NCBI GenBank assembly: GCA_001781715.1
Contig: MFMD01000007.1
Location: 1-8,876, forward strand
Length of the DNA stretch: 8,876 nt
Direction: 5' to 3'
Origin: Candidatus Kaiserbacteria bacterium RIFCSPLOWO2_01_FULL_55_19
Lineage (GTDB): Bacteria > Patescibacteriota > Minisyncoccia > Phycocordibacterales > Phycocordibacteraceae
Below the pieces are notes generated by a model. It searched no databases. It was not told the origin of the DNA and saw only the letters and a program-made list of their open reading frames with translations. The number at the start of each line of letters is the position of its first letter. The first letter of the stretch is position 1. The position numbers and the translations under genes are program-made. Below are positions 1 to 6,401 of this stretch, in pieces.

Positions 1-30
1 GATGCGTGCATGCATCAAAAAGTTCTGCCC

Positions 31-70
31 CAATGATTTCTTAGCGCGCATCATGCTTCAATGATTTCTT
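31..70. repeat. 12-bp direct repeat across the uvrD stop codon
   Basis: CAATGATTTCTT occurs at 31-42 and again at 59-70. The pair brackets the uvrD stop codon (51-53): the second copy lies in the last codons of the helicase and the first lies just downstream. The offset of 28 nt is not a multiple of three. It may be a remnant of a small tandem duplication or chance. No function is implied. Confidence 0.6.
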
Positions 71-1988
71 CTCCATCGGTTTCATCATAAACTACGAGCG
101 AACCATCAATATCGGCAAGAAAGGACGACGGTTCGGACGCAAAGTCGCTCCCATAGATCTTGCGGACGCGCGCGAGCGTGAGGATGAGCCGCTCCTTTGC
201 GCGCGTCATTGCCACATAGAAGAGCCGCCGCTCCTCTTCTTCGTCGCGATCGTTGTCGCCGCCCATCCCCTGATGCGGGAAGAGACCTTCCTCCATACCG
301 CTTACAAACACCGTGTTGAACTCAAGCCCCTTCGCCGCGTGGACGGTCATCAGTGTGACGCCCGTCTTCTCATCGCGGTCCATCTCGTCTTGGTCGCTCG
401 CCAGAGCCGTTTCGGCGAGGAAGGCGGCAATACCCTCCTTTCCCACCACCGCGTCATAGCGCGCGGCAACCGACGCGAGCTCCTCTACATTCTCAAAGCG
501 TTCGCGGTCCTCCTCACTCCCCTCTTCAACGAGCGCGCGATACATACCGCTCTTCAGAATTACCAGCTTCACAAACGCAGACGGTATAAGCGACTCGGTC
601 GCCGTCGAGAGTTCTCGTATGACTTGTTCAAATGCTTCAATCTTCGCAAGTTCGCCGGCGCGAAGCATAGCGCGCTGTCCTGCCACGAGCTTGCCGAGCG
701 TTATCTTACCGAGCCCGCGCGGCGGCGATGATGCTGCGCGGAGCTTGTCGGCCTCTCGTGAAGGGTCCATCGCAAGCCGCATCCAGCTCAACGCATCCCT
801 CACCTCCTTGCGCGCGAAGAAGTGCGTCCCGAGGAGCTTGTAGGGCACGCCTATGCGGAGCAATCCTTCTTCAAGGGCACGCGACTGAAAATTGGTGCGG
901 AAGAGGATGGCTATCTCTTCGGGGCGAATGCCGCCTCTCATCAGCTCCCGAATCTTTAGCGCTATCCAGCGTGCTTCGTCTTCGGCGCTTCGCGCGATAT
1001 GGAGCACGATGGGGGCTCCCGCACCGCGTTCGGTGGTGGAGTATTTCTCCTTGCGGTTTGTATTCTTCTCAATCACCGCATTTGCGGCATCAACCAAGTT
1101 TTTCGTGGAGCGATAATTGCGCTTCAGAATAATCGTCTTCGCGGTCGGATAGGTTTTATCAAACTCAAGCAGGTTCTCAATCGTTGCACCCCGCCAAGTA
1201 TAGATAGTCTGGTCAATGTCACCGACGACAAACAGGTTCTTATGCTTCGCGGAGAGTATATTCGAGAGCCGTCCTTGGAGCGCGTTCGTGTCCTGATATT
1301 CGTCAATATGAATGTAGCGCCACCGTTCCTGCACCTTCTCTCGGACATCGGCATGCTCTTCAAGCATTCGGAGCGGTAGCGAAATCAAGTCGTCAAAGTC
1401 CAGCGCCTTTTCTGCCGCGAGCGTCTTCTCGTAGCGCAACCACGCCTCTCCCGCGATGCGCCCTCCGAAGCCGGCGCGCGCATATTTCTCGTAGAACTCG
1501 TGCGCACGCATCCCCTCCCCTTTTGCACGCGAAATTCTCCCGAGAATCGCCCGCGGAGAGAGCTCCTTCGCGCCGACATCGAGCGCCTTGAGCGCCACCG
1601 CAATCGCCTTCTCCGAATCATCGCGGTCGTACACACTGAAGTAGCGCGGAATGCCGATGACCTTGCCGTAACTCTCGAGGAGCTCCCGCCCGAGACCGTG
1701 GAAGGTCGCGATGAAAGGGACAGAGGTTGTGGGGGGTAGGTTGTGGGGGGTAGGCAAATCCAATTGAAGCATCGCGCGAACCCGGTCGCGCATTTCGCGC
1801 GCGGCCTTGTTGGTAAAGGTCACGGCGAGAATCTCGTTCGCAGGCACTCCACTGCGGATAAGGTGATAGATGCGCGTTGTGAGAACACGCGTTTTCCCAC
1901 TCCCGGCGCCGGCCAACACCGAAATGGGGCCGTCGGTCGCAAGAACGGCCCGTTGTTGTGCCTCATTCAATCCCTCAAGGTATTTCAC
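51..1988 (-). CDS. uvrD: UvrD/PcrA-type superfamily 1A DNA helicase
   Basis: ATP-driven 3'-5' DNA helicase of the UvrD/PcrA/Rep family, expected to act in nucleotide excision and mismatch repair and to clear proteins from DNA. All SF1A motifs are visible in the 645 residues: Walker A AGAGSGKT (26-33), motif Ia TFTNKAA (57-63), Walker B IDEYQDT (228-234), motif III VVGDIDQTIYTWRGA (254-268), motif IV NYRST (291-295), motif V VTLMTVHAAKGLEF (544-557) and motif VI RRLFYVAMTRAKERL (587-601). The start is GTG, and the N-terminus LNEAQQRAVL fits the family Q motif, so this start is probably right. At 645 residues it is shorter than typical UvrD/PcrA (about 720) and ends soon after motif VI, so the C-terminal Tudor-like RNA-polymerase-binding tail appears absent. 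A Pro/Thr insert (about residues 79-91) between motif Ia and ATFHG is encoded by a 14-nt tandem repeat. No Shine-Dalgarno is visible. A TATATT box ends 6 nt before GTG. Confidence 0.96.
   Translation of the reverse strand: MKYLEGLNEAQQRAVLATDGPISVLAGAGSGKTRVLTTRIYHLIRSGVPANEILAVTFTNKAAREMRDRVRAMLQLDLPTPHNLPPTTSVPFIATFHGLGRELLESYGKVIGIPRYFSVYDRDDSEKAIAVALKALDVGAKELSPRAILGRISRAKGEGMRAHEFYEKYARAGFGGRIAGEAWLRYEKTLAAEKALDFDDLISLPLRMLEEHADVREKVQERWRYIHIDEYQDTNALQGRLSNILSAKHKNLFVVGDIDQTIYTWRGATIENLLEFDKTYPTAKTIILKRNYRSTKNLVDAANAVIEKNTNRKEKYSTTERGAGAPIVLHIARSAEDEARWIALKIRELMRGGIRPEEIAILFRTNFQSRALEEGLLRIGVPYKLLGTHFFARKEVRDALSWMRLAMDPSREADKLRAASSPPRGLGKITLGKLVAGQRAMLRAGELAKIEAFEQVIRELSTATESLIPSAFVKLVILKSGMYRALVEEGSEEDRERFENVEELASVAARYDAVVGKEGIAAFLAETALASDQDEMDRDEKTGVTLMTVHAAKGLEFNTVFVSGMEEGLFPHQGMGGDNDRDEEEERRLFYVAMTRAKERLILTLARVRKIYGSDFASEPSSFLADIDGSLVVYDETDGEEIIEA
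1727..1754. repeat. Two tandem copies of a 14-nt G-rich unit inside uvrD
   Basis: TTGTGGGGGGTAGG is repeated exactly twice head to tail (1727-1740 and 1741-1754), with a partial extension on the left (AGG at 1724-1726). Because 14 is not a multiple of three, the copies are read in two frames on the minus strand and give a Pro/Thr-rich stretch (PTPHN then LPPTT) between helicase motif Ia and the ATFHG segment. The plus strand carries two runs of six G, so it could form G-quadruplex-like structures. The unit resembles the one in the rpsO-NYN intergenic region. Confidence 0.85.
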
Positions 1989-1994
1989 TTTTCA

Positions 1995-2000
1995 AATATA
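1995..2000 (-). promoter_or_regulatory. Candidate -10 box for uvrD (leaderless geometry)
   Basis: TATATT on the minus strand ends 6 nt before the GTG start of uvrD, with only TGAAAA between them. No Shine-Dalgarno lies upstream of the GTG. If this is the -10 element, transcription would start at or next to the start codon, giving a leaderless mRNA. I see no good -35 at the right distance, so the call is tentative. Confidence 0.4.
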
Positions 2001-2038
2001 GCGCAAAAAGGGCTTTCCACAGCTATCAAATACTGTCA

Positions 2039-2066
2039 TTGACTACCAGTCTCACTCGGCTATACT
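2039..2066 (+). promoter_or_regulatory. Sigma70-like promoter of the LysM/M23 gene
   Basis: TTGACT (2039-2044) and TATACT (2061-2066) are separated by 16 nt and closely match the -35 and -10 consensus. The start of transcription would fall near 2073, about 55 nt upstream of the TTG start at 2128. The resulting leader would contain the hairpin at 2095-2129. This is the best full promoter in the window. Confidence 0.65.
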
Positions 2067-2094
2067 TCCTGTATCGACTGAATCCAGATACGCA

Positions 2095-2129
2095 AGAAGT
2101 GGCTTATGTCTTGTATATAAGCCACTTTT
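2095..2129 (+). promoter_or_regulatory. Leader hairpin ending on the TTG start of the LysM/M23 gene
   Basis: AAGTGGCTTAT (2097-2107) pairs perfectly with ATAAGCCACTT (2117-2127) around a 9-nt loop. One G-U and one A-U pair at the base extend the stem to 13 bp, and four T close the 3' side. It lies between the candidate promoter and the TTG start codon and includes the first bases of that codon. It could be an attenuator or terminator in the leader, or a structure that hides the start from the ribosome. The stem is plain in the sequence, but its role is inferred. Confidence 0.7.
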
Positions 2130-3225
2130 GTATTACGACCGACCCACCGACATCCCTCGCTTTCCTATCAAATTCAACCCCCCATTCCTCATACTCGGGC
2201 TCGCAGCTGTCTTCGCTGCCACGGTACTCCTGCCCAACCAAACGAGCGCGTTCTGGCCATTTTCTACAAACGCAAGTGCAACGGTCAATGTGTCCGTCTC
2301 GGGAGCAAAGACCCCCGCTCTTGTTGCCGCAACAAACTCCGACCCGAACCCAGACAAGGGTCTCGGCGCCACCATCCAGACGAGCGGCGGACGCGCACTC
2401 CTCGCGTATGCCGGCCCCTCCGGCACGATAGCGGATGTCGCGAAGCCAATACCTCCCGACCGTATTTCGGTCTATGTCGTGCGGTCGGGCGATACGCTCT
2501 CAGATATTGCGGGTATGTTCAATGTCTCGGTGAACACTATTGTCTGGGCAAACAACCTTAAGGGAGCCAATGATGTCCATCCGGGCGACACGCTCGTCAT
2601 CCTTCCGGTCTCAGGAGTTGAGCGCACGGTGGTGAAGGGCGACACGCTCAAATCTCTTGCGAAGAGGTACGACGCTGACGCACTGGAAATCGCCCAATTT
2701 AATGGCCTGGATCTTGACGACCCGCTCGTCATCGGCTCAACGCTCATTATTCCCGGAGGAGAAATCGCGGCACCTGCGCCCGCACCGTCCTATGCCGCGG
2801 CTTCAACGCCTGAACCGTATCTGGGTGGCGGTGGGCCCGTACAACTCGGATTTTATAGTCACCCGGTGCCCGGCGGTCGCATCACCCAAGGTCTCCACGG
2901 GAAGAACGGCATTGATATCGGTGCGGCGCGCGGAACTCCCATTCATGCGGCGGCTGATGGAACCGTTATCATTGCGCGCGGTAGCGGCTGGAACGGCGGC
3001 TACGGCAACTATGTCGTTATCTCCCACAGCAACGGCTCACAGACGCTCTATTCACATATGAGAAGTGTTATCGTAACCGCCGGACAGTCAGTCGTAAGCG
3101 GTCAGGTCATCGGGTATATGGGTGCGACAGGGAGAGTGACCGGCGTACACCTCCACTTCGAGGTTCGTGGCGCGGCGAACCCCTTCCGCACCTGCCGAAC
3201 TGGCTCAATCTGTCAGCCGGAATAA
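2128..3225 (+). CDS. Secreted or membrane-anchored LysM-LysM-M23 peptidase (peptidoglycan hydrolase)
   Basis: A 365-residue envelope protein likely to bind and cut peptidoglycan. Residues about 18-36 form a hydrophobic signal or anchor segment after a short N-terminus. Two LysM modules follow: about 115-160 (VVRSGDTLSDIA ... VHPGDTLVI) and 165-209 (RTVVKGDTLKSLA ... IGSTLIIPG). An Ala/Pro linker (about 213-232) leads to a C-terminal M23 domain with H257, D263, H310 and the HLH pair H341/H343. H257 and D263 are spaced H-x5-D (LHGKNGID), rather than the H-x3-D of LytM. Two cysteines (356, 362) near the C-terminus could form a disulfide. TTG at 2128 is the only ATG/GTG/TTG before the hydrophobic segment; the frame is open upstream to a TAG at 1999 without another standard start. 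No Shine-Dalgarno is seen. The gene has its own promoter and ends before a strong terminator. Function is secure at family level; cleavage specificity is unknown. Confidence 0.93.
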   Translation: MYYDRPTDIPRFPIKFNPPFLILGLAAVFAATVLLPNQTSAFWPFSTNASATVNVSVSGAKTPALVAATNSDPNPDKGLGATIQTSGGRALLAYAGPSGTIADVAKPIPPDRISVYVVRSGDTLSDIAGMFNVSVNTIVWANNLKGANDVHPGDTLVILPVSGVERTVVKGDTLKSLAKRYDADALEIAQFNGLDLDDPLVIGSTLIIPGGEIAAPAPAPSYAAASTPEPYLGGGGPVQLGFYSHPVPGGRITQGLHGKNGIDIGAARGTPIHAAADGTVIIARGSGWNGGYGNYVVISHSNGSQTLYSHMRSVIVTAGQSVVSGQVIGYMGATGRVTGVHLHFEVRGAANPFRTCRTGSICQPE

Positions 3226-3237
3226 ATACGCACAAAG

Positions 3238-3279
3238 AAACACGCGGCTAGCGCCCCTGGCGCTCTAGCCGCGTGTTTT
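3238..3279. terminator. Bidirectional intrinsic terminator between the M23 gene and comM
   Basis: AAACACGCGGCT (3238-3249) pairs with AGCCGCGTGTTT (3267-3278). Inside it, AGCGCC (3250-3255) pairs with GGCGCT (3259-3264) around a CCT loop, with a two-nt bulge at 3265-3266. This gives an 18-bp GC-rich stem. A T run (3276-3279) follows on the plus strand, and an A-rich stretch (3234-3240) supplies the U tract for minus-strand transcripts. It fills the short gap between two convergent genes and directly abuts the comM stop codon. Confidence 0.93.
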
Positions 3280-4854
3280 CTATTCAAACCCGAATAAGCC
3301 ACGCGGGCGGTACTGGAGCGCTTCGTGCACAAAGGCGGGTGTGACCGATTCGGCACCGGCGAGGTCGGCGATGGTGCGCGCAACGCGCATCGTGCGGTGG
3401 TAGGAACGCGGAGAAAGGTTAAGTCGCGCCGCGGCGCTCGTGAGCGCCTCCTTCGCGGCAGTGGTAAAACCGCTCTTCTCGTCGAGCTCCCGCCCTGAAA
3501 GGGCGGCGTTCGTCATACTTCGCTTACCCGTCCGCTTCTCTGCACGCTGCCTGGCGGCGACAACGCGTTTGCGCACGATGTCGGACGGTTCGCCTCCCGA
3601 GAGTTTTGCCAGCGTGTCGTGCGGGACGAGCGGTACCTCAATCCAGAGGTCAAGACGGTCAACGATGGGACGCGAGATGCGGCGCGCCTGCTTCGCCGCG
3701 GCGCGCATCATAACGCGCGAATCGTCAGAAAGCGTGCTCGCCGGATTCATCGCGGCGACAATCATGCAGTCGGCGGGAAATGTCACTGTCGCGCGCGCCC
3801 GAGAGACTGTCACAATCCGATCTTCAAGCGGTTGTCGCAGGGCCTCAAGCGTGCGCGAATCAAATTCGGGAAACTCATCAAGAAAGAGTACGCCCTTATG
3901 CGAAAGCGTCACTTCACCCGCCTTCGGGAATGCTCCCCCGCCCACAATCGCAACATGAGAGATGGAGTGGTGCGGTGCGCGAAATGGTGGCCAGTACACC
4001 GCGTCACCGTCTTGCAAGAGCCCCGCGGTTGAATGTATCGCGGTTACCTCAAGCATATCGTCGTCAGAAAGAGGCGGGAGAATACCCGCGAGCGCGCGGG
4101 CGAGCATTGTCTTACCGGTGCCCGGCGGGCCATAGAAGACAATGTTATGACGGCCGGCGGCGGCGATCTCAAGCGCGCGCTTCGCGCTCTCCTGCCCTTT
4201 CACATCATGGAGGTCAAGGGAGGGCGGCGGGGGCGCGATACGCCGGTCGCGCACTTGGCGCGGGAGCGGTTTCTCGCCCTTGAGGTGACGGAGGAGTTCA
4301 GCGAGCGATTGGGGTGCGTAGATAGTGAGACCTTCGGCGAGCAGTGCTTCGCGCACATTCCCCGGCGGTACAAACACTCTTTTGACGCCACCGCGCTTCG
4401 CGGCGAGCACCTGCGGGAGCACGCCGCGCACACTGCGCAGGGTCCCATCAAGTGCCAGCTCGCCGATGAGTAGGGTCTCTTCCATGAGCGGTTGTATATC
4501 GCCAGCGGCGATGAGATATGCGAGCGAAAGCGCGAGGTCGTAGTGCGACCCTTCTTTCTTTAAATCTGCGGGCGAGAGCGAGAGTACGATGCGCTTGTTC
4601 TGTTGTTTCGGTGGCTTGTAGCCGGAGTGCCGTATCGCCGCACTTAGACGGTCGCGCGCCTCTTCAACCGCCTTGTCGGCGAGACCGACGATGGAGAAGT
4701 TGTGGAGTCCTCGTGTCAGGTCGGCCTCAACACTGACGAGCTGCGCGAGTGAGCCGACTGGCTGCGCTGCAAGTGTTTTCGCGTACCCGCGCTTTGGCAC
4801 TGCTACGGCAGCTTGGTTCCTAACCGATGCGCGTTTCGGTTGTGCAACAGCCAT
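3280..4854 (-). CDS. comM: ComM/YifB-family AAA+ ATPase (Mg-chelatase-like)
   Basis: A 524-residue ATPase of the ComM family. ComM is known as a hexameric branch-migration helicase that helps integrate incoming DNA during natural transformation. The N-terminal Lon-protease-like fold spans about residues 24-190 (SIVGLADKAVEEARDR; KRIVLSLSPADLKKEGSHYDL). The AAA+ module has Walker A GPPGTGKT (242-249), Walker B GVLFLDEF (321-328), an Arg-rich segment at about 391-400 (RRISRPIVDR) and a C-terminal helical domain (RSYHRTMRVARTIADLAG, 483-500). The family normally has a cysteine cluster starting NPCPCG after Walker B. Here the same place reads MNPASTLSDDSR (369-380), with no cysteines. About 22 basic, Ala-rich residues precede the usual YAKT start region and may be a genuine extension or a start chosen too far upstream. 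It begins 6 nt after the DksA-like gene, so the two are probably cotranscribed. Upstream GAGA offers only a weak ribosome-binding site. Confidence 0.94.
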   Translation of the reverse strand: MAVAQPKRASVRNQAAVAVPKRGYAKTLAAQPVGSLAQLVSVEADLTRGLHNFSIVGLADKAVEEARDRLSAAIRHSGYKPPKQQNKRIVLSLSPADLKKEGSHYDLALSLAYLIAAGDIQPLMEETLLIGELALDGTLRSVRGVLPQVLAAKRGGVKRVFVPPGNVREALLAEGLTIYAPQSLAELLRHLKGEKPLPRQVRDRRIAPPPPSLDLHDVKGQESAKRALEIAAAGRHNIVFYGPPGTGKTMLARALAGILPPLSDDDMLEVTAIHSTAGLLQDGDAVYWPPFRAPHHSISHVAIVGGGAFPKAGEVTLSHKGVLFLDEFPEFDSRTLEALRQPLEDRIVTVSRARATVTFPADCMIVAAMNPASTLSDDSRVMMRAAAKQARRISRPIVDRLDLWIEVPLVPHDTLAKLSGGEPSDIVRKRVVAARQRAEKRTGKRSMTNAALSGRELDEKSGFTTAAKEALTSAAARLNLSPRSYHRTMRVARTIADLAGAESVTPAFVHEALQYRPRGLFGFE

Positions 4855-4860
4855 ACTTCT

Positions 4861-5208
4861 CTACATGTGTTCGGTGCAGGTCGTTGCAGCCGGATCAGCC
4901 TCGAGACGCGCTTCAACAATCCCCTTGTTGCACACTTCGCACTTCCCATAGGTCTTCTTCTCAAGGCGCACAAGCGCAGAAATAATGGTGTCATACCGTG
5001 CTTCAAGGTCGGCAAGAATCGCGGCATTGTTCTCGCGATTCATTACCACATCGGCCTGGTCGGCGAGATCGGCTTCGGTTCCCGTTTCTGACGGTATCGG
5101 CTCCCAATCATCCGGAACGCGGGGATTCTTGCGGCCAACCGTTCCCAGTTCTGCCTCCAGCCGCACCTTCTCGGCCTCAAGTTTCTTTCTAAAATGTTCC
5201 CGTTTCAT
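4861..5208 (-). CDS. DksA/TraR-like C-terminal zinc-finger protein
   Basis: A 115-residue protein of the DksA/TraR zinc-finger family, whose known members bind in the secondary channel of RNA polymerase and modulate initiation. The N-terminal two thirds is a charged helical region: MKREHFRKKLEAEKVRLEAE, then an acidic segment (ETGTEADLADQADVV, 41-55), then a second helix (62-85). The C-terminal finger is YGKCEVC (87-93), then RLEADPAATTC (101-111), then TEHM. The apparent ligands are C90, C93, C111 and H114, so the usual fourth cysteine is replaced by histidine. I chose the ATG at 5208 because the family pattern begins at MKREHF. A longer reading to 5376 would overlap the upstream gene and adds non-family sequence. 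TATCAT lies 10 nt upstream of the ATG with no Shine-Dalgarno. The gene follows the membrane-protein gene by 28 nt and precedes comM by 6 nt. Whether it acts on RNA polymerase here is inferred from family membership only. Confidence 0.87.
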   Translation of the reverse strand: MKREHFRKKLEAEKVRLEAELGTVGRKNPRVPDDWEPIPSETGTEADLADQADVVMNRENNAAILADLEARYDTIISALVRLEKKTYGKCEVCNKGIVEARLEADPAATTCTEHM

Positions 5209-5218
5209 AGATAGAGGG

Positions 5219-5224
5219 ATGATA
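5219..5224 (-). promoter_or_regulatory. Candidate -10 box before the DksA-like gene
   Basis: TATCAT on the minus strand is preceded by TGG, giving an extended -10 form (TG-n-TATCAT), and ends 10 nt before the ATG at 5208. No ribosome-binding site is present in the gap. It could start a nearly leaderless transcript for the DksA-like gene and comM. No convincing -35 is seen, and read-through from the upstream gene is an alternative. Confidence 0.35.
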
Positions 5225-5236
5225 CCAGATGATTCC

Positions 5237-6361
5237 CTAGAGCGTGCGCGTCGTGGCAAGTCGCGTAAGGAGCTCGGTGAAGGTCGCGGCGTCCCGAGCA
5301 ATAACGAGAGTCGTCGCATTCCAATACCCATACACGAGTGCCACACGGCCAGAAGGGTCGCGGTATGCGCGCGCATCGTGGTTCGCGATGGTCACATCAG
5401 AGAATCGGATGGCGGGCGTTGGCGCGGCGGGTGCTATCACCTGGAGTACGGGGGTTGAACTCGCTGTTTTCGGTGTCGTTGTTGTTGCGGCCGTGGTTGT
5501 CGCCGCGGTCATCGGTGCCGCCGCCGCTTGATAGGGAGGGAAAAGATCAGCGAGATAGAGCGGCATCACCGGCTCCCACGCAAGTATGCCGGCAAAGGTG
5601 TCGCTATATGACGCGACCGAGAGTATAAAGAATGGACTTTGCGAACCGCTGATATTTATCACGCCCGCCATACTGCCTGTGGGGCTCACATTGCGGAGCA
5701 AGACCTCGGGCGCTGACACCGCAAGCGCCGAGAATACGCTCGTGGTGGTGCTTGTGAGTGAGAGGAGTCGTACCGTGCCGGCGGCGAGCGGCCGATTTAC
5801 TGACGCTTGCATCGCCTGAATCAAGTCAAGACCGGTGCCTGAGACCGTTTCGCGTTCGTTGACGAAAATCGGTGTTGGCTCAAGAGGAGCGACAACAACG
5901 GGTTGTTGTGCGGAGCGGTACTGGGTATACGCCACATACACACCAGTGATGCCGGCGATAAGGAGCACGGCGCTCACTAGTATGTAGGGGAGATTTATGC
6001 GCGAAGGTTCTGGGGATGTCGGCGAAGATACACGCGTTGCCGAGTCCTGCTCGGCAGCGAGCACGGTCGCCGTAGATGCACGCGTCTCCTTCACTCGGTC
6101 CGTAAAGTCCCCCGAGTAGGTCTTGAGTGGGGAGGGTTCTGGGGGCGGCCTCTTCGCTAGAATTGGTGATGTGAGAGGGGCAACCTGCGCCAGACTTGGC
6201 GGGGGTGGCGGGGTCCTGGGTGCTTCGCTTGGAGTAAGCGGGGTGAGGTCGGGCGTATCGCCCGACTTCACCATTTCCATATCGCCGGCAAATGTACGGA
6301 TATACTTCTCCGGCTCCTTCCCTCCCGAAGGGCTCTCTGCGGCGACGGCTTTCGTATCCAT
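5237..6361 (-). CDS. Single-pass membrane protein of unknown function with duplicated RT(F/Y)xGD motif
   Basis: I do not recognise a named family. The 374 residues divide into three parts. A Pro/Thr-rich N-terminal region (1-121) has low complexity (five prolines at 51-55). One transmembrane helix lies at about 124-145 (LPYILVSAVLLIAGITGVYV). A C-terminal region of about 225 residues, probably outside the membrane, is split by an Ala/Thr-rich linker (about 279-304). The N-terminal region carries the same short motif twice: YIRTFAGDM (20-28) and PLKTYSGDF (78-86). The second is followed by a helix ending in STATVLAAEQD (96-106). I recall similar pieces near the N-termini of uncharacterised Parcubacteria membrane proteins, but this is memory, not a search. 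No catalytic motif or cysteine is evident. TACTAT lies 8 nt before the ATG and there is no Shine-Dalgarno. The gene sits 40 nt after the NYN gene and 28 nt before the DksA-like gene. Confidence 0.85.
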   Translation of the reverse strand: MDTKAVAAESPSGGKEPEKYIRTFAGDMEMVKSGDTPDLTPLTPSEAPRTPPPPPSLAQVAPLTSPILAKRPPPEPSPLKTYSGDFTDRVKETRASTATVLAAEQDSATRVSSPTSPEPSRINLPYILVSAVLLIAGITGVYVAYTQYRSAQQPVVVAPLEPTPIFVNERETVSGTGLDLIQAMQASVNRPLAAGTVRLLSLTSTTTSVFSALAVSAPEVLLRNVSPTGSMAGVINISGSQSPFFILSVASYSDTFAGILAWEPVMPLYLADLFPPYQAAAAPMTAATTTAATTTTPKTASSTPVLQVIAPAAPTPAIRFSDVTIANHDARAYRDPSGRVALVYGYWNATTLVIARDAATFTELLTRLATTRTL

Positions 6362-6369
6362 TACCCACT

Positions 6370-6375
6370 ATAGTA
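6370..6375 (-). promoter_or_regulatory. Candidate -10 box for the membrane-protein gene
   Basis: TACTAT on the minus strand ends 8 nt before the ATG at 6361; the overlapping TATAGT ends 5 nt before it. There is no Shine-Dalgarno and no recognisable -35, since the upstream sequence is a GC-only stretch. The geometry suits a leaderless transcript. Confidence 0.35.
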
Positions 6376-6385
6376 ACCCATCAAA

Positions 6386-6398
6386 CGCGCGGCGCGCG
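6386..6398 (-). terminator. Weak GC hairpin after the NYN gene
   Basis: CGCGC and GCGCG pair around a three-base loop just past the NYN stop codon. On the minus strand they are followed by TTTG. The stem is short and the T tract is poor, so it may reduce rather than stop transcription into the membrane-protein gene. Confidence 0.3.
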
Positions 6399-6401
6399 GC
6401 G

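Noticed and set aside
1..16. GATGC/GCATC hairpin with inner TGCATGCA as a uvrD terminator
   Set aside because: On the minus strand the T run precedes rather than follows the stem, and the stem is only 5 bp; nothing beyond the edge can be seen.
273..731. Plus-strand open frame of 152 codons antisense to uvrD
   Set aside because: It lies wholly within the helicase gene, has an Arg/His/Leu-rich composition typical of antisense shadows and shows no family motif.
1958..2431. 157-codon plus-strand frame overlapping the M23 gene start
   Set aside because: It is Ser/Pro/Thr/Arg-rich without motifs and overlaps a well-supported gene in another frame; its N-terminal part overlaps the uvrD start antisense.
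3440..4473. Several plus-strand open frames antisense to comM
   Set aside because: They overlap a clear AAA+ gene, overlap each other, and have Arg/Ser/Ala-rich shadow composition.
5209..5376. N-terminal extension of the DksA-like protein
   Set aside because: The extra 56 residues overlap the end of the upstream gene and lack family similarity; the family pattern starts at MKREHF.
6123..6260. G-rich stretch as another copy of the 14-nt repeat
   Set aside because: It encodes the proline-rich segment of the membrane protein and shows neither the 14-nt period nor the TAGKTTGT core.
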